A DNA stretch of 64,000 bases from Lutjanus erythropterus (taxonomy: Eukaryota; Chordata; Actinopteri; Lutjaniformes; Lutjanidae): assembly GCA_020091685.1 (NCBI GenBank), contig CM034597.1, positions 6,210,532-6,274,531 of the forward strand, written 5' to 3'. The position numbers and the translations under genes are program-made. Each line of letters begins with the position of its first letter. The first letter of the stretch is position 1. This document shows, in pieces, positions 27,086 to 60,899 of this stretch. The notes beneath the pieces are model-generated. The model was not told where the DNA came from and searched no databases. It worked only from the letters and a program-made list of their open reading frames with translations.

Positions 27086-28699
27086 TAGACAAAAGTGGTA
27101 GTGTTTCCTTCGTTATAACCACAAAATCTATCGTGAATAATAAAATCATCAAAAGAAAAATGTCCTCTTGCTTCTTTTTAACTGGCTGATGTACTTCTCA
27201 CTGTGAGTGTGCCTGGAAAAATGTTCAACACAAGCTTATTTCATCTGATATCGAGAAAAATCCAACCTGTGGCAGACACTAAGAATAACTACATACATAC
27301 ATACATAAATACTACATGGATCATCTCGTTTGCTTATTTAGGTCGGCATCAGTAATAAACTGAGACGGCTTCGTAACCAGTTAACAACTTCTTGTAGTAG
27401 TTTAAACTACCTTTTGATACCTTATACCTTACAGTGTAATGGTGCCAATTCAACCAATCACTGTGAATTCTGCATGACCTTGCAATTTTGTCCAATCACA
27501 GCAACTTCTTCTGCAACCATTGTAGCTTCCTGCTATAAATTCCACCAATCATGGCAGTCCTGTACGCATGTTTTTGTACTGTTTTGACTGAGTTTCAGCT
27601 CCAAAAATATTTTGTGTCTTTGTGGAAAAACTCCCAATTTCACTTCTTCATTTACAAATAAAACCTTTTTATTAGAATTTTTGTCATTCTGAACCTTCCT
27701 GGTAAAGTTACCTAGTGTGCTTTTATTCTCTCTGGAATAAATTGCCTTTGACTTTTAATGAATTATATGCAAAGAAATGGAAAAAGGAACAATTTTCTTA
27801 CTTCCATAATTTCATTGAAAAAAAAACCCTAAAGAAATCACAACATATGTCACATTTTCTTGAGAAAAGCTGCTGTGAAATTAGGTATTTTAGGCCTCAA
27901 CAATGCCCCAGAAAGCAGGGGCGTTACTAGAGGGGGAGCATGAGGGGACACTGGCCCCCCTGAAATCTTACTGGCCACCCTGTTATCCTCAACTATGATT
28001 GGTTATCTGTCCAGTGAGAGGCAGAGCCTTAAACCCTAGATTTGCATTGTTTTTTGTTGTTGTTGTTTTTGTCTTTTTTGTAGGTAGCCAACTTTTAATT
28101 TAACATCGTTAATTTAGCCTACTTAATAAATTAATGGATTATTTTATTAATAAATCATAAAAATAAAAGTATCTTCCATGGTGGAGTGTGGAGGATGAAT
28201 TTAGAAGTCTCACAGCATGTGGACTTTTGAGGACTTTAAGAATGAAGTATGAAGTATTTTAAATTTTAAATACTGGAATAAGAAATTGTAAGGTACTGTA
28301 ATGTTAGTTATCAAAGTAGATATAAGAAATGGTACATTAATATGTGCATGCCTGTGCATAAGTCAGTGCCCCACCTGGGCCACCCCTGCAAAAAAGTCCA
28401 CGAAATCCTGGAGAAACTATATAATAAGTATTTGTTAATTAATGATTTGACTAATCATTATAGATAGAGATGAACCAGACATTTGTTAACGGTTAAAAAT
28501 GACTTTGTAAAGGATTTATAAACATTATTTGGATGCTATTATAGTTTCAATCGATGATTATAATACCTTACACACTTATATACATTACTTGTGTACATTA
28601 CACACATGAATGTATCTTAGTGACAGAAGTATTTTAACCCAACGCAAGTACATTGTGTGCCCAGATTTTGAAACCACACACAAATTTGAGATTATACTT
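27086..28699. other. Intergenic sequence near the pbx1 3' end; repeat fragments only
   Basis: Contains a 'gcaggggcgttactagagggggagcatgagggg' type fragment at about 27918 and AT-rich debris. No gene recognised. Confidence 0.45.
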
Positions 28700-28945
28700 A
28701 AAAAAGCGCATGACAAATGACAAAAACTGCAATTTATGCAACAAAAGAAACTATTTATTTGGGATACACATTGCCAGTACAAATTAAGAGACCATAAAAC
28801 CTACACCTTTCAGCTATTTTTCTCCACAGAAAACAGGTTTTGAATTGGAATTAAAAAGACAATAGTTTTTCCATTTGATACCTTTTTACATACGCAGAGA
28901 TCTTAAAAGTTAAAACCTGTCAAGAAAAAGGCTCCACGATTTCAC
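28700..28945. repeat. Dispersed element, short copy lacking the GTTATAA array
   Basis: Matches both ends of the 25860-27085 element: 'gacaaaaactgcaatttatgcaacaaaagaaactattt', then 'tttcagctatttttctccacagaaaacaggttttg' and 'aaaacctgtcaagaaaaagg'. The middle is missing. Confidence 0.7.
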
Positions 28946-28999
28946 TCTGAAATCCTTATAAAAAAGAAGTTAACATTCAAAACACTGCAGTACGTTATT

Positions 29000-29005
29000 T
29001 TTATT
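29000..29005 (-). other. pbx1: Candidate pbx1 poly(A) signal
   Basis: AATAAA on the minus strand in the context CTTCAATAAAAATAACG. It is a reasonable end for a pbx1 3'UTR of about 4.4 kb, but other minus-strand AATAAA motifs exist closer to the stop, so assignment is tentative. Confidence 0.3.
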
Positions 29006-30699
29006 GAAGAACAAAAAGACATGCAACAAATAAAACATTTTATGTTTTACAAATTGTTCATTTTTCTTTTCATGTCTCTTCTCCTTTTATATTCAAAAAC
29101 TAAAAAGCATCATTACATGAAGCTTCGATAATATTTGACAGGCAATGTGAAAAGTAGAGTTAAGCCTTTTTTTTCTTTTTTCAGGGGTGCAAAGACAATC
29201 CTTGTGTGTTGCCTTGCGTGGCCGGTGCTGTCAGTTCACTCCAATGACTTCAGACTGAGGCAGGTTCTGTGTGTCGGCGCTCGCCGGCTCCTCGACTGTT
29301 AACACTGAGCAGGTGAGTCGAGGAGGAGCTGCTCTGTCTCAATGATCCAAATGACTTTTGTTTGTTTGGTGTAATCATGCCGTGGTTGACCTGCAGACAG
29401 CAGCTCTGATTTCATACATGTGTAATAAATACAAACACACTGACAACTCTTCAAAAGGACCTGCGGTTTTCAGGCTGTACTGGGCTTGAATTTTGTCTCC
29501 TGTGAGGGTTCGGTTGAGCTAAAAACAAAGCCGGAGGGCGATGTTAACGCTAACTTTTCACGTCACCTTCATTCGGACAGCAGCCATCTTGGATGCAGGC
29601 TCGTTCAGGTGGTCTGAGTACAAAATAATTACAAGGATTTCACCTTAAATCCAGCAGGAGCTCCATCAGGCTGTGTTAAAATGGCTGCTGTCCAAATTCA
29701 AAGATGCAAACAAAGAGTAAAGGTGCATATCTACATACTGTATATAGAGCATTCTTGGGCTAATTCACATATAATGGTAGCATAAAAAAAGAGACAAGCA
29801 AAATAATATCAAATGAAAACAAAAAATGAGATATTCACAAAATGGAGACATAAAAATATATCCAAACATTATCTGGATTTGTGTGCCATCAGGGTTATTT
29901 GTTTCCACTTTAATTTATATAAACACGACTGTATTCCAACTGCATTTTTTTGGCTTTGAATACAGAGCACTAGCGCTTTATGTGATGCTGGCTAGTACCG
30001 TAGATAAAATCCTACGAAAAACAGGAAAAAAAAAAAAGAAAAAACGTCAATAAAGCTGAACCCAATGTAGAGGATAAAAAGTCTGCCATTTTTTTGGTAT
30101 CAAAGTATGTAAATGCTGATATCTCATGAGGACTATTGTAATCATGTATACATGTTAGACCACATACTATACTGTACATACAATAAATCTAATTTCACAT
30201 TTTGGATTGGTTTGTGGTGATGGATGTAGTGTCGTTTTAAAACCAAACAAAAAGTGAGTGACTTTTGAATACTGAAAATACAAACACTGGAGTATGCGAT
30301 CAGAGAACAGGGGTTACAGGACGAGTAACCTCAAGTTTTTCCTGCACATTATGGAGATACATTTTTCCCACAATCCTGAGCGTGTGATAGCATATTTAGC
30401 GCACAGAAACTGAGTTTTAGTATAACATGCAGAGACGTTCTTCTCGTGTAAAGAATAATCTATTTGAGAAAACACAAAAATCTATTCGGTAACACTTTAT
30501 AATGACCATTGTTAATAAATGTTAAATTGACAGTTAATTAAACTTTGGTTAAAAAGTTGTTTCACTGTTAAAGAATGAAATGATAATTAATTAGAAATGC
30601 TATAATTTGTTATTTTATCATTAGTTTGTGTGATTTAAATTAGTTTATAAATTCTATAAGTGCACACATTTTAACATTTTACTATACAAGTATTTGTTA

Positions 30700-30960
30700 A
30701 TGATAACTGGGGCTGCACAATTAATCGCAATCGCAATAAAATCACAACATGGCCAAGTGCAATATCCAAATCACAGAACCAGAACCAAATCACAATTTTT
30801 TGAAAAAGAACAATGTGTGAGAATTACACTGAAGTACTGTAGAAACATGAATGTTTGGTCAATAAATATCACATCATCATGATTTTATTTTTTTTTCAGT
30901 ATAGGCAAAATTGATCATTTCCACTAATCATATTGCAATTTCAGTCAAATTTATTTATTT
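30700..30960 (+). repeat. 'Ggctgcacaattaatcgcaatcgcaataaaa' dispersed repeat
   Basis: Carries GGGGCTGCACAATTAATCGC, then ATGGCCAAGTGCAATATCC. The same phrases occur in reverse complement at about 56280-56445, so this is a dispersed family with one member in each orientation here. Confidence 0.7.
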
Positions 30961-31092
30961 ATTTATTTTTTAATCAAATCCTGCAATCCTGGTGATAAAA
31001 GCATATTTATTGTTGCTAACTGCAGCGTGACAGTTTGAAACACAGGACCAAACTGCTGTATTTGACGTGTCGGGAGTGAGAATGTGTTGCAT

Positions 31093-31907
31093 GAACCGTT
31101 GGCTCCCAACCTGGGGTCCGGGCCCCACTAAAAGGGGGGCGACATTAATCACAGGGGGTCCCCAAGGCTTTGCCTGCTCTGAGGCTGTTAAAATTAGATT
31201 TGCACACTTACAAAAAAATCACAATTTATACAAAACTCTGCATAAACTGACAAGTTTAGCATCGATATCTAGATTCTTAAAACACTTTTACCAGTTTTAG
31301 CACTGACATCTGAGTTCGTAAACATTTTTAGCAATGATATCTGGGTGCTTTACTATTTTTTAGTGTTGATATCTGGACTCTCAGCCATTTTTAGCACTTA
31401 TATATGAGTTCTTAACCATTTTAATTGTGATTTCTGAGTTCTTAGACATTTTTGGCATTTATATGTGGGTTCTAAGCCTTTTTTAGTCTTTATGTGGGTT
31501 CTTTGCCATTTTTACTGTTGATAAGTGGATTCTTTTCTCTTTTTTTGTGTTCACTCATAAGTAGTAGGGTACTTAGTGGGTCACACTTCTGTGAGTGCTC
31601 AAGCTCTGTGGTAATGAATCATTATTGTTCATCTGGTAAGGATGAGTTTGTTTAAGCTTCTCTGTTGGGTTGTTGAAAGACAGAATGTTAAGTTTATACT
31701 AGAAAAGAGACATTTACCAAAGGTAAAAGTTTCTGAGATCATAACTGTAATTATAATTTTAATCGATGTTTATTTTTGACAACAAAGCTTTGAAATGAAT
31801 GATTGTTCTTTTGGTGTGAGCATGTATGTGTGGGCTGGGAGGGCTCAGCTTTTCTTAGATACATGTAGGGGGGCCTCCAAGAAAAAAGCCTGGAAACCAC
31901 TGGTATA
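31093..31907. mobile_element. TIR element with internal ~40-bp tandem array
   Basis: The left end ACCGTTGGCTCCCAACCTGG and the reverse complement of the right end (TACCAGTGGTTTCCAGGC) form imperfect terminal inverted repeats, with G/C-rich subterminal blocks (GGGGTCCGGGCCCC; GGGGGGCCTCC). Within it, 31254-31540 is an array of a ~40-bp theme ATTTTTAGCACTGATATCTG. No transposase frame. Confidence 0.55.
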
Positions 31908-33303
31908 AACAGTATCTGGATGATTATTGAAGAATTGCAACTGATGCTTATAAAACTGCTTAACAAATAACTCATATATTCATGAACTGACTGTCTGTTA
32001 ACCATGAAATAGCTGTTAATAAAGTTGAATTAACAATGATCAATTCACCATTCATTAATGATGGTTTAAGTGAAGTGTTTACCGTCTAATCTGTGTTGAA
32101 AATGTCCCATCACAGTCTCAGGATTATGACACAAACACGACTCCATAGATGAACGTGAATTCTGAGAAAAGACATGCAACGTGTTAAATCCCAACAACGT
32201 GGAACCTTAAAAATCAGACGTAGAATTTGTGTTTTGGATTTGGTTACCAGCAGTATTTGGCTATCTTGACCTCACTGACACACACTGACTGATGTCTGAC
32301 AATGTACTGTATGTTACACTCTGCTTCTTCCATATATGACTACTATAGTTACATCTTAAAATTCCCTCTGTACTGTTTTCTCTTTCCTCTTACAAACCCT
32401 TTGAGTTCGACCGGTAGGTGTTATTGTGCTTTAATACATGGCTGCTAATCTTATCGATTTAGTGTTTCGGGTCAGTTTTTCTTTGAATATTGTGAGCGCG
32501 CATGACAGAACTTCAACTCTCTTCACTCGTTTTGTTAATTGCTTGCGTAAAAATCATGAATTCTTTGCATTATTGTACTGCATGCGAGCAGAAAACCTGC
32601 CACTCTGGCAGTAAAATATAAAACGTCCTTGTCTGCTGTAGAGGTTCTGAATACAAACTATATAAATCGAGGCTGAATACTTGATTATTACCTGACTAAT
32701 ATGACTGGACTAATAATACTTCACAAAAGTAATGGCATGAAAAATGTAAGGACACGACATAAAAATGCAACATTATCAAAATTCACCTCCAGGGTTGAAC
32801 TTTGGCACTAGAGAAAAAAAACAAAATGTGTGCACACAGTAATAAAGATAATGTCAGGGCATGGTGTGGTGGACAGTAAAATTCCAATAATTATAAAAAT
32901 TTGTAAAACCGAAGCGTTTGAAATATTTTCTCTGTTGTTATTTCGAATAGAGGTAGTGTGAAAGAATTTACAAGACGTGGGGCTGCTATCTGCTGCTAAC
33001 TCTGTGCCTACCGTGTGAATATATCATGTAAGAGAAATACAAAGAGGCAACATGGACATCGAGTGGAAACTGTACAAACTGTGAAGTGTGGATATGAGTC
33101 CCCTACGCAAGCTGCTAACGGTGCCGCCGTGGTCCAGATAGGAAAAGTGAAATATTTGTCCGTAATGGTGAAAACGCTGTCCAAGACCCCGATGTGTCCC
33201 GCTGTGACAGTATTGCAGCACTACTGTACGTCACTCTGTCCCGGTGGAGTTTAAAGTTTTTGGGAGATGTGGCTGGAAGGGTGGTGCGGTCGGTGGTGGT
33301 GGA

Positions 33304-33362
33304 GAAGGAGGAGGAGGAGGAGGAGGAGGAGGGAGGGGGTGGGGGTGAGGGGGGTGGAGGAT
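33304..33362 (+). repeat. (GGA)n microsatellite and G-rich tract
   Basis: GGAGGAGGAGGAGGAGG followed by GGGAGGGGGTGGGGGTGAGG. It lies within 60 bp downstream of the ancestral PBX1a stop, on the opposite strand sense. Confidence 0.9.
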
Positions 33363-33408
33363 CAGTTGGAGGTGCCAGAGTGAACGCTTCGGGTCCTTCT
33401 AGGTGAAG

Positions 33409-55854
<22,446 letters not shown>

Positions 55855-56051
55855 TCAGAGGTCAGGCGGAAAGGTCACACCTACAGTGGCGTGATGCACC
55901 GTAACAAGCTGTCAGCTGCACGGGGCTGACGGCGCTGAGCTGCACCCACACATCCACCAACCAACCGGCTCAGTGTGACTGATGCAGTATGTCGGAGCAA
56001 AGACAAACACACAAGCAGAGACTGGTGGTGTAACGTAAGTGAGAGATGGTT

Positions 56052-56053
<2 letters not shown>

Positions 56054-56125
<72 letters not shown>
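56054..56125 (+). repeat. (CA)n microsatellite
   Basis: About 36 near-perfect CA units, intronic, upstream of pbx1 exon 3. Generates spurious His-Thr and Val-Cys open frames. Confidence 0.98.
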
Positions 56126-56129
<4 letters not shown>

Positions 56130-56279
56130 CGCTACAGAGACTGAAACTGAAATTGTTTAGCTCTTGTTTAATGACATTAAAAAGGAATTAGGGACACATT
56201 TTCATTTTTAACAAATGAAACCAGATATTAAGTCTGCATGATGGGGTGAGAAAGTCATTTTCAGTTATTTTGACAGAAA

Positions 56280-56450
56280 TTACAGCTGTGATATGTGATA
56301 CAATTAGTGGAAATGATCATTGTTGCATCACAATTTTTTACCAAACAAAAAATTAAAAAAACATTGTGATTTGGTTCTGCAATTTGGATATTGCACTTGG
56401 CCATTCTGCAGTTTCAATAATATTGCAATTAATTGTGCAGCCCTACCAGA
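56280..56450 (-). repeat. Reverse copy of the 'ggctgcacaattaat' repeat
   Basis: In reverse complement: GGGCTGCACAATTAATTGCA ... GGCCAAGTGCAATATCC ... AAATCACAATG, matching 30700-30960. Confidence 0.7.
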
Positions 56451-56489
56451 AATACAGCTTGACACCATTTTAAAAATCAATGTCAAGTA

Positions 56490-57060
56490 GAACGGAACCG
56501 TTTCTGTCTTGCGTGATTCTCTCACTGGCTTTTCTTTGTTATTTATGACAGTAAATGAAGAGTCTTTGGGTTTTGGACTGTTGGGTGGACAAAAGAAGAT
56601 ATGTGAAGGCCTCATTTCGGAGTCTGGGAAATTGTGAAAAGTATTTTTCACAGTTTGTTGACTCTTTCATCACATTAATCGATAATGAAAATAATCGTTG
56701 GCTGCAGCCCTGAATCACATCGATCCTTTAGATTTCTAAGAATTAGTCGATTAATTGATAATGTTATCCACAGAACAATAATTGGCAGCTATTTTGACAA
56801 TCAATTGATTGTAAATAGAATAAATATTTCTCAGTTCCAGCTTCTCAGTTGTCAAGATTTTTTTGCCTTACTCTGGTTTCTATCTTTGAACACTGAATAT
56901 CTTTGGGTTTTGGACAAAACAAGACATCTGATGACGTCACCAGGGGCTTTAAGAAATTGCAGTAGACATATTTCAGTGTTTTTTGAGATTTTATAAACCA
57001 GGTGATTCTATAATTTGTTGAAACAATAAATAATGAAAACAGTCATTAGTTGCAGCCCTA
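56490..57060 (-). repeat. Family A repeats, two adjacent reverse copies
   Basis: Copies end with CGTTGGCTGCAGCCCT (56697-56712) and AGTCATTAGTTGCAGCCCTA (to about 57060). The second holds a perfect palindromic CRE, TGACGTCA, at 56932-56939. Confidence 0.75.
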
Positions 57061-57101
57061 GATTAAAGTATTTGGTGATGACAAAACGCAGGATTTGTTT
57101 T

Positions 57102-57305
57102 AGGGCCGCAACTAAAGATTATTTCATTGTCAGTTAATCTGTAAATCATTTTCTAAATTAGTTGATTCAGTTTTTGCTCTATAAAATGTCAGAAAATGTT
57201 GATCAAAACTCAAGATGACGTCCTCAAATGTCTTGTTTTGTCCATAACTCAAACATACTCAGTTTACTGTCAGAGAGGAGTAAAGAAACCAGAAAATATT
57301 CACAA
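57102..57305 (+). repeat. Family A repeat copy
   Basis: AGGGCCGCAACTAAAGATTA start, TATAAAATGTCAGAAAATG, TGACGTCC at 57216-57223, GTAAAGAAACCAGAAAATATTC. It faces the reverse copies immediately to its left, so a transcript would fold back on itself. Confidence 0.8.
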
Positions 57306-57846
57306 TCACATTTTTTTCCTAGAACTAATTGTTGCTCTATTTTTTTTTTTTTATTTTGCAGGTACCTTTCTTAATTTTCTTTGCCTCCACTTTTTCCTTT
57401 ATTTCTATTTTCATTACTATAACCCTAACCCCAACCCTTACCCTACTATTATTACTTTTCTCATCCACTTGTCAATCTATTTACGATACTCTTTTAACTG
57501 TCAGAATTGTTCTTTGTTTGTTTGGGTGTAGTATACATGATTCTTTAGTAGTCAATTTGAAAAGTAAGTGTAAAAATGAAGTTTAATGACGAAAAAAGAA
57601 AAACTTGTATGATTTCATTAGTGGGACAAGTGCATTGTCAGTATTAAGTGGATACAATGTACAGTATACTTGGTACTTTGTGCAAATCAAATATATATGT
57701 AGATTTTATTGGCTATTACACAGTGGACAGACAGGACGGTGTGATTCAAATGCAGTGACCTGAAACATGACATGAAACCTGCACATTAAATGCTAATTCT
57801 GAGCTTCTTCAATAACAATGATCTGGACGGATACCTCCACCTTCCA

Positions 57847-58074
57847 CTAGAGGTCTCCCTTGCCATTCTTTATGAGATCCCAGTCCCACCTTCCATTTTC
57901 TGAGGTGAAAACACTCCCAGGCTCTGACTCTTCCTCCTCCATCTGAGAAACATCCATTTCAATATAAAACACCTTCTCCTGGCTGTGTGGAGCTGCTGCT
58001 GCTGCTGCTGCTGCCGCAAGGATCCAAATTGATCCCAGAGTGGACATCCAAAGTGCATCGACAGCAGCTGGCAT
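57847..58074 (-). CDS. Unrecognised small ORF (75 aa) in a CpG-rich setting within pbx1 intron 2
   Basis: I do not recognise this protein. ATG at 58074; the frame stays open upstream to a GTG at 58110. It begins MPAAVDALWMSTLGSIWIL followed by nine Ala, which resembles a signal peptide. Then comes KVFYIEMDVSQM, an acidic EEEES stretch, and ends ENGRWDWDLIKNGKGDL. The Ala run is coded by a GCA/GCT trinucleotide repeat that may have expanded. A possible donor GGAAG|GTGGGA lies at Gly-Arg of ENGRW, so it could be a first coding exon. Same strand as pbx1. It may equally be non-coding or a chance frame. Confidence 0.25.
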   Translation of the reverse strand: MPAAVDALWMSTLGSIWILAAAAAAAAAPHSQEKVFYIEMDVSQMEEEESEPGSVFTSENGRWDWDLIKNGKGDL

Positions 58075-58780
58075 TATCGTTCGCGGGGGCCTCGACCGCG
58101 GCGCTAACACGAGCTACGACTCTGTGACTTTACGCCCCGTGTGTGTCGATAGCCATTTAAAGCGTTACCATTCGTCATTTGTCTCGTTGTCATTGAATGA
58201 GAAGGGACAGGCAAGGAGCACTTCATTAATTCAGAGACAATGGGAGCGCTTGGTGCATTAACCCCAGACTGCTGTCCGGGGTGGTAGGCCCGGGCGGGGG
58301 GTCACTGGGATGAGAATGAGGCCTGCTGTACTAGCCGAGGAAGAGTCGGGGGGCTCCCTCAGTCACCCCCGCCTGCCTTTAAGTGGACTGGAAATGCAAA
58401 TATGGCAACTGTTGGCGAGTGGAAGAGGTCAGGGGTTCAGGCCACGGGCTCAGCAGGAGGTAGATTGAGTGTAGGAGGAGTGTTGGTGGAGGGTGGAAGG
58501 GGGGAGCGGGGTGTCTCCTGGGATGGCAGGACTGTACAAACATCCTGTCTCATTACCCAGACTCCTTCATCACTCCTGTAATGTATGGACGGGCTCAGAG
58601 AGGGGGAAACTCTCGGATGGCTTAACACCCGCCTTACCTCCGCGCCGCCGCCGCCGCTGTAGCCGCGTTATGACCCGATCAAACCTGCTCCATCAGAAAC
58701 TCTAAACCCGCCTGTCCGCTCTAGTTAATGTACATCAGCGTAGGCCTCCGCCACTCGCCGGCTCCTGAACACTCACCAGT
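57990..58780. promoter_or_regulatory. CpG-rich region in pbx1 intron 2
   Basis: Two CpG-dense stretches: 58070-58160 (GTTCGCGGGGGCCTCGACCG ...) and 58630-58780 (CCGCGCCGCCGCCGCCGCTG ...). Strong minus-strand splice donors follow candidate exons: GGAG|GTAAGG with exon edge at 58638 and ACTG|GTGAGT with exon edge at 58777. A POU octamer ATGCAAAT lies at 58394-58401. This could be an intragenic promoter with alternative first exons; inferred only. Confidence 0.4.
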
Positions 58781-59529
58781 ACGGGGAGGCAGTTTTTTTC
58801 TCTATAGTTACCACCTCATAAATACCAGACTAAAGTGGGTGTTAAAATGAGAGCACACCACAATATCCTGTGGAGAGAAAATGAGCTGCACTTTCTGGAA
58901 GTCATTTTCAGAGGGAAAAGAACTCATAGCAGCACATACTTAAAGAAGAAGAAAGAGAATTTTTACAAAAGCGCACAAGAAGAAGCTACATTTAGGCTGG
59001 GCTGCACCAACAAGAACTAACTTTTATACGCGACTGAATCTTGACAAAACTTTATAAAACTTATGTTGCACCTAAATTTAAAACTAGCCTAAAATTAAAG
59101 ATTACATTGTACCTAAGTTTAATTTTTTACCTAAACCCAGATTAAACTTAATTCTTTGGCACCAAAACTTAAAACTCTGATTTAAAACATGATCCAGTAT
59201 TAACTTTAAACCTCAGCTTTTAACTTTTAAAATGGCTGCTTTTCCAATGAATTTAAAAACAAAAACAAAAACAACAACAACAAAGGGACAGACTGAACCC
59301 AACTGCATTTTATGATGTGTATCTTCTCTTTCTTTTACTCTGGTTGATGTGTTAAAACAGTCTGACTCTTTCTGCCAGGCTGTCTTTTTTCCCTCACTGT
59401 GCTGTTGTTTGTTTTTTAATCCACAATTTGTTTTGCTAATATTGCTCATTAATTGGACCAACAAGTTTTTCTCAAGAGAGGAGAAGTCAGTTTCACTGTT
59501 GAACCAGCATGAGCAGGTTAACTTGGCTA

Positions 59530-60135
59530 ATTAACCTTGTAGCTTTTTAATTTGTTTGCAGCTGCTAGCAAACACTGTGACATTTTTGTTAACTTTTTAG
59601 CTAGCTAGCAAACAACATAATGTTTTGTTACATTTTTAGCCAACTAGCGAACAATGTAACATTTTGTTAATTTTGTTTTTGCTGGCTATAAAATAACATA
59701 ATGTTTTGGATTTTTTTTAATAGGACAACACACAGCAAAGGACTGCAGGCGGGAGCTGAACCCACAGTTGCTGCAGAAGACCCACGGTCCCAGCACATGG
59801 GGCGCACGCTACGCCAACTTAGCCAAGCCATGTACGTATGTTACTTTTTAACTAGTTACCAAACAAAGAAATATTTTGTAAACTTTTTAGGTAGCTAGCA
59901 AACAAAGTCTCATTTAGCTAACCAGCAAACAATGTAAAGGTTTGTGAACTTTTTAGTTAGCAAAAAATGTAACGTTTTGTAAATTTTTAGTTAGCCAGCA
60001 AACAATCTAGAGCTTTATGACCTTTTCAGGTAGCTAGCAAACAATGTAAAGCTTTTGAAACCTTTTAGCTAGCTAGTAAACAATGTAACATTTTGTTAAC
60101 TTTTTAGCTAGCCAGCAAACAATGTAAATGCTTTG
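59530..60135 (+). repeat. ~39-bp minisatellite interrupted by a SINE
   Basis: The unit theme is TTTTTAGCTAGCTAGCAAAC AATGTAACATTTTGTTAAC, seen around 59570-59700 and 59840-60135, with spacing about 38-40 bp in the right half. A SINE copy occupies 59708-59830. Confidence 0.75.
59708..59830 (-). mobile_element. tRNA-derived SINE, diverged copy
   Basis: In reverse complement GGCTAAGTTGGCGTAGCGTG ... CCATGTGCTGGGACCGTGGG ... GGGTTCAGCTCCCGCC parallels the tRNA-like head of the 35585-35785 SINE. A T run on + at 59711-59718 marks the tail. Confidence 0.6.
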
Positions 60136-60828
60136 TTAAGGAATACAGAGTAGCTGAAATGGTTTCCCCAGTCTTTACTTACCAACAGCTTTACTTTACT
60201 TATTTATTTCAAGTATCTCCATATTGACTGGGGAGTTTTTAATTGTGCAACAGAACTCTTCTTAATTTTAAATCTGGATTTACTCATTTTAAATCTAGTA
60301 TCGCTCAACTTTGATTAGAACCAGTCCTAGATTAAATTCATTTTTGTTTGGTGCACCCCAGTCTTAGTTTTTCCAAATGGGGTGAAAATGAGCGAATAGA
60401 TTCATTAGATTCACACGTCTCTTTTCAAATTTTGTTTTCAGCCCTTTGCTTTGGATTGAATACATGGGTGGGGGACAAAAATGTCATAAAACACTGAGAG
60501 TAAAAGCACAATTCAAAGGACGCCAGCACACATATGTAAGGGAGGAAGCTCTTCTCAGATGGTTCTACCGAAAAACGCAGTGCAGATTTCTTCCCGAACT
60601 CATAAAACGTCTAGACTGTCAAATGAAAATGGAACATAAAAATTCCCTGCGTCCACAGAAACGATTCAATTCACGTCTGCCAAGTTCCAGCTTAACATTC
60701 ATGAAGTGTTTATTTTACTTGGCTTGAAGCACCTCCAACATCAGTCTTATAAGAGCGGCTGTTGCAGAGAAGGTCATTTCTTAGGAGATCTCTTGGAAGG
60801 CAAAGAGAAAAAACACTCGTAGGCTGAC

Positions 60829-60853
60829 TTTTTTTTTTTTTTTTTTTTTTTTT
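60829..60853 (+). repeat. Poly(T) run, 25 bp
   Basis: Uninterrupted T run, intronic; possibly the tail of an old retroposed insertion on the minus strand, but no body was recognised. Confidence 0.95.
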
Positions 60854-60899
60854 AAAGAAAGATGGAATAAGAAAGGTCATGGACAAATGGAAAGCAAAC

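Larger units (their letters stand above)
28985..33408 (-). other. pbx1: Putative pbx1 3'UTR / downstream region
   Basis: No other gene is seen between the pbx1 stop and about 28,985. The stretch 29200-29700 looks unique and moderately GC-rich, as UTRs often do, while 30480-32060 is dense in repeats. The extent of the UTR is inferred. Confidence 0.35.

Noticed and set aside
33015..33406. Open frames across the region antisense to the pbx1 end
   Set aside because: Includes the GGA repeat and overlaps the pbx1 terminal exon on the other strand; no domain.
57397..57480. Telomere-like CCCTAACCCCAACCC stretch
   Set aside because: Only two or three imperfect units (about 57421-57443) in AT-rich intron; too short to call an interstitial telomere.
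58437..58628. Minus-strand Pro/Ser-rich frame in the CpG region as pbx1 exon 1
   Set aside because: Does not contain the PBX1 N-terminal phrase or its DIGDILQQIM motif; exon 1 must lie beyond the window.
60446..60727. 93-aa + strand open frame
   Set aside because: No recognisable family and no supporting splice or promoter context; antisense to the pbx1 intron.
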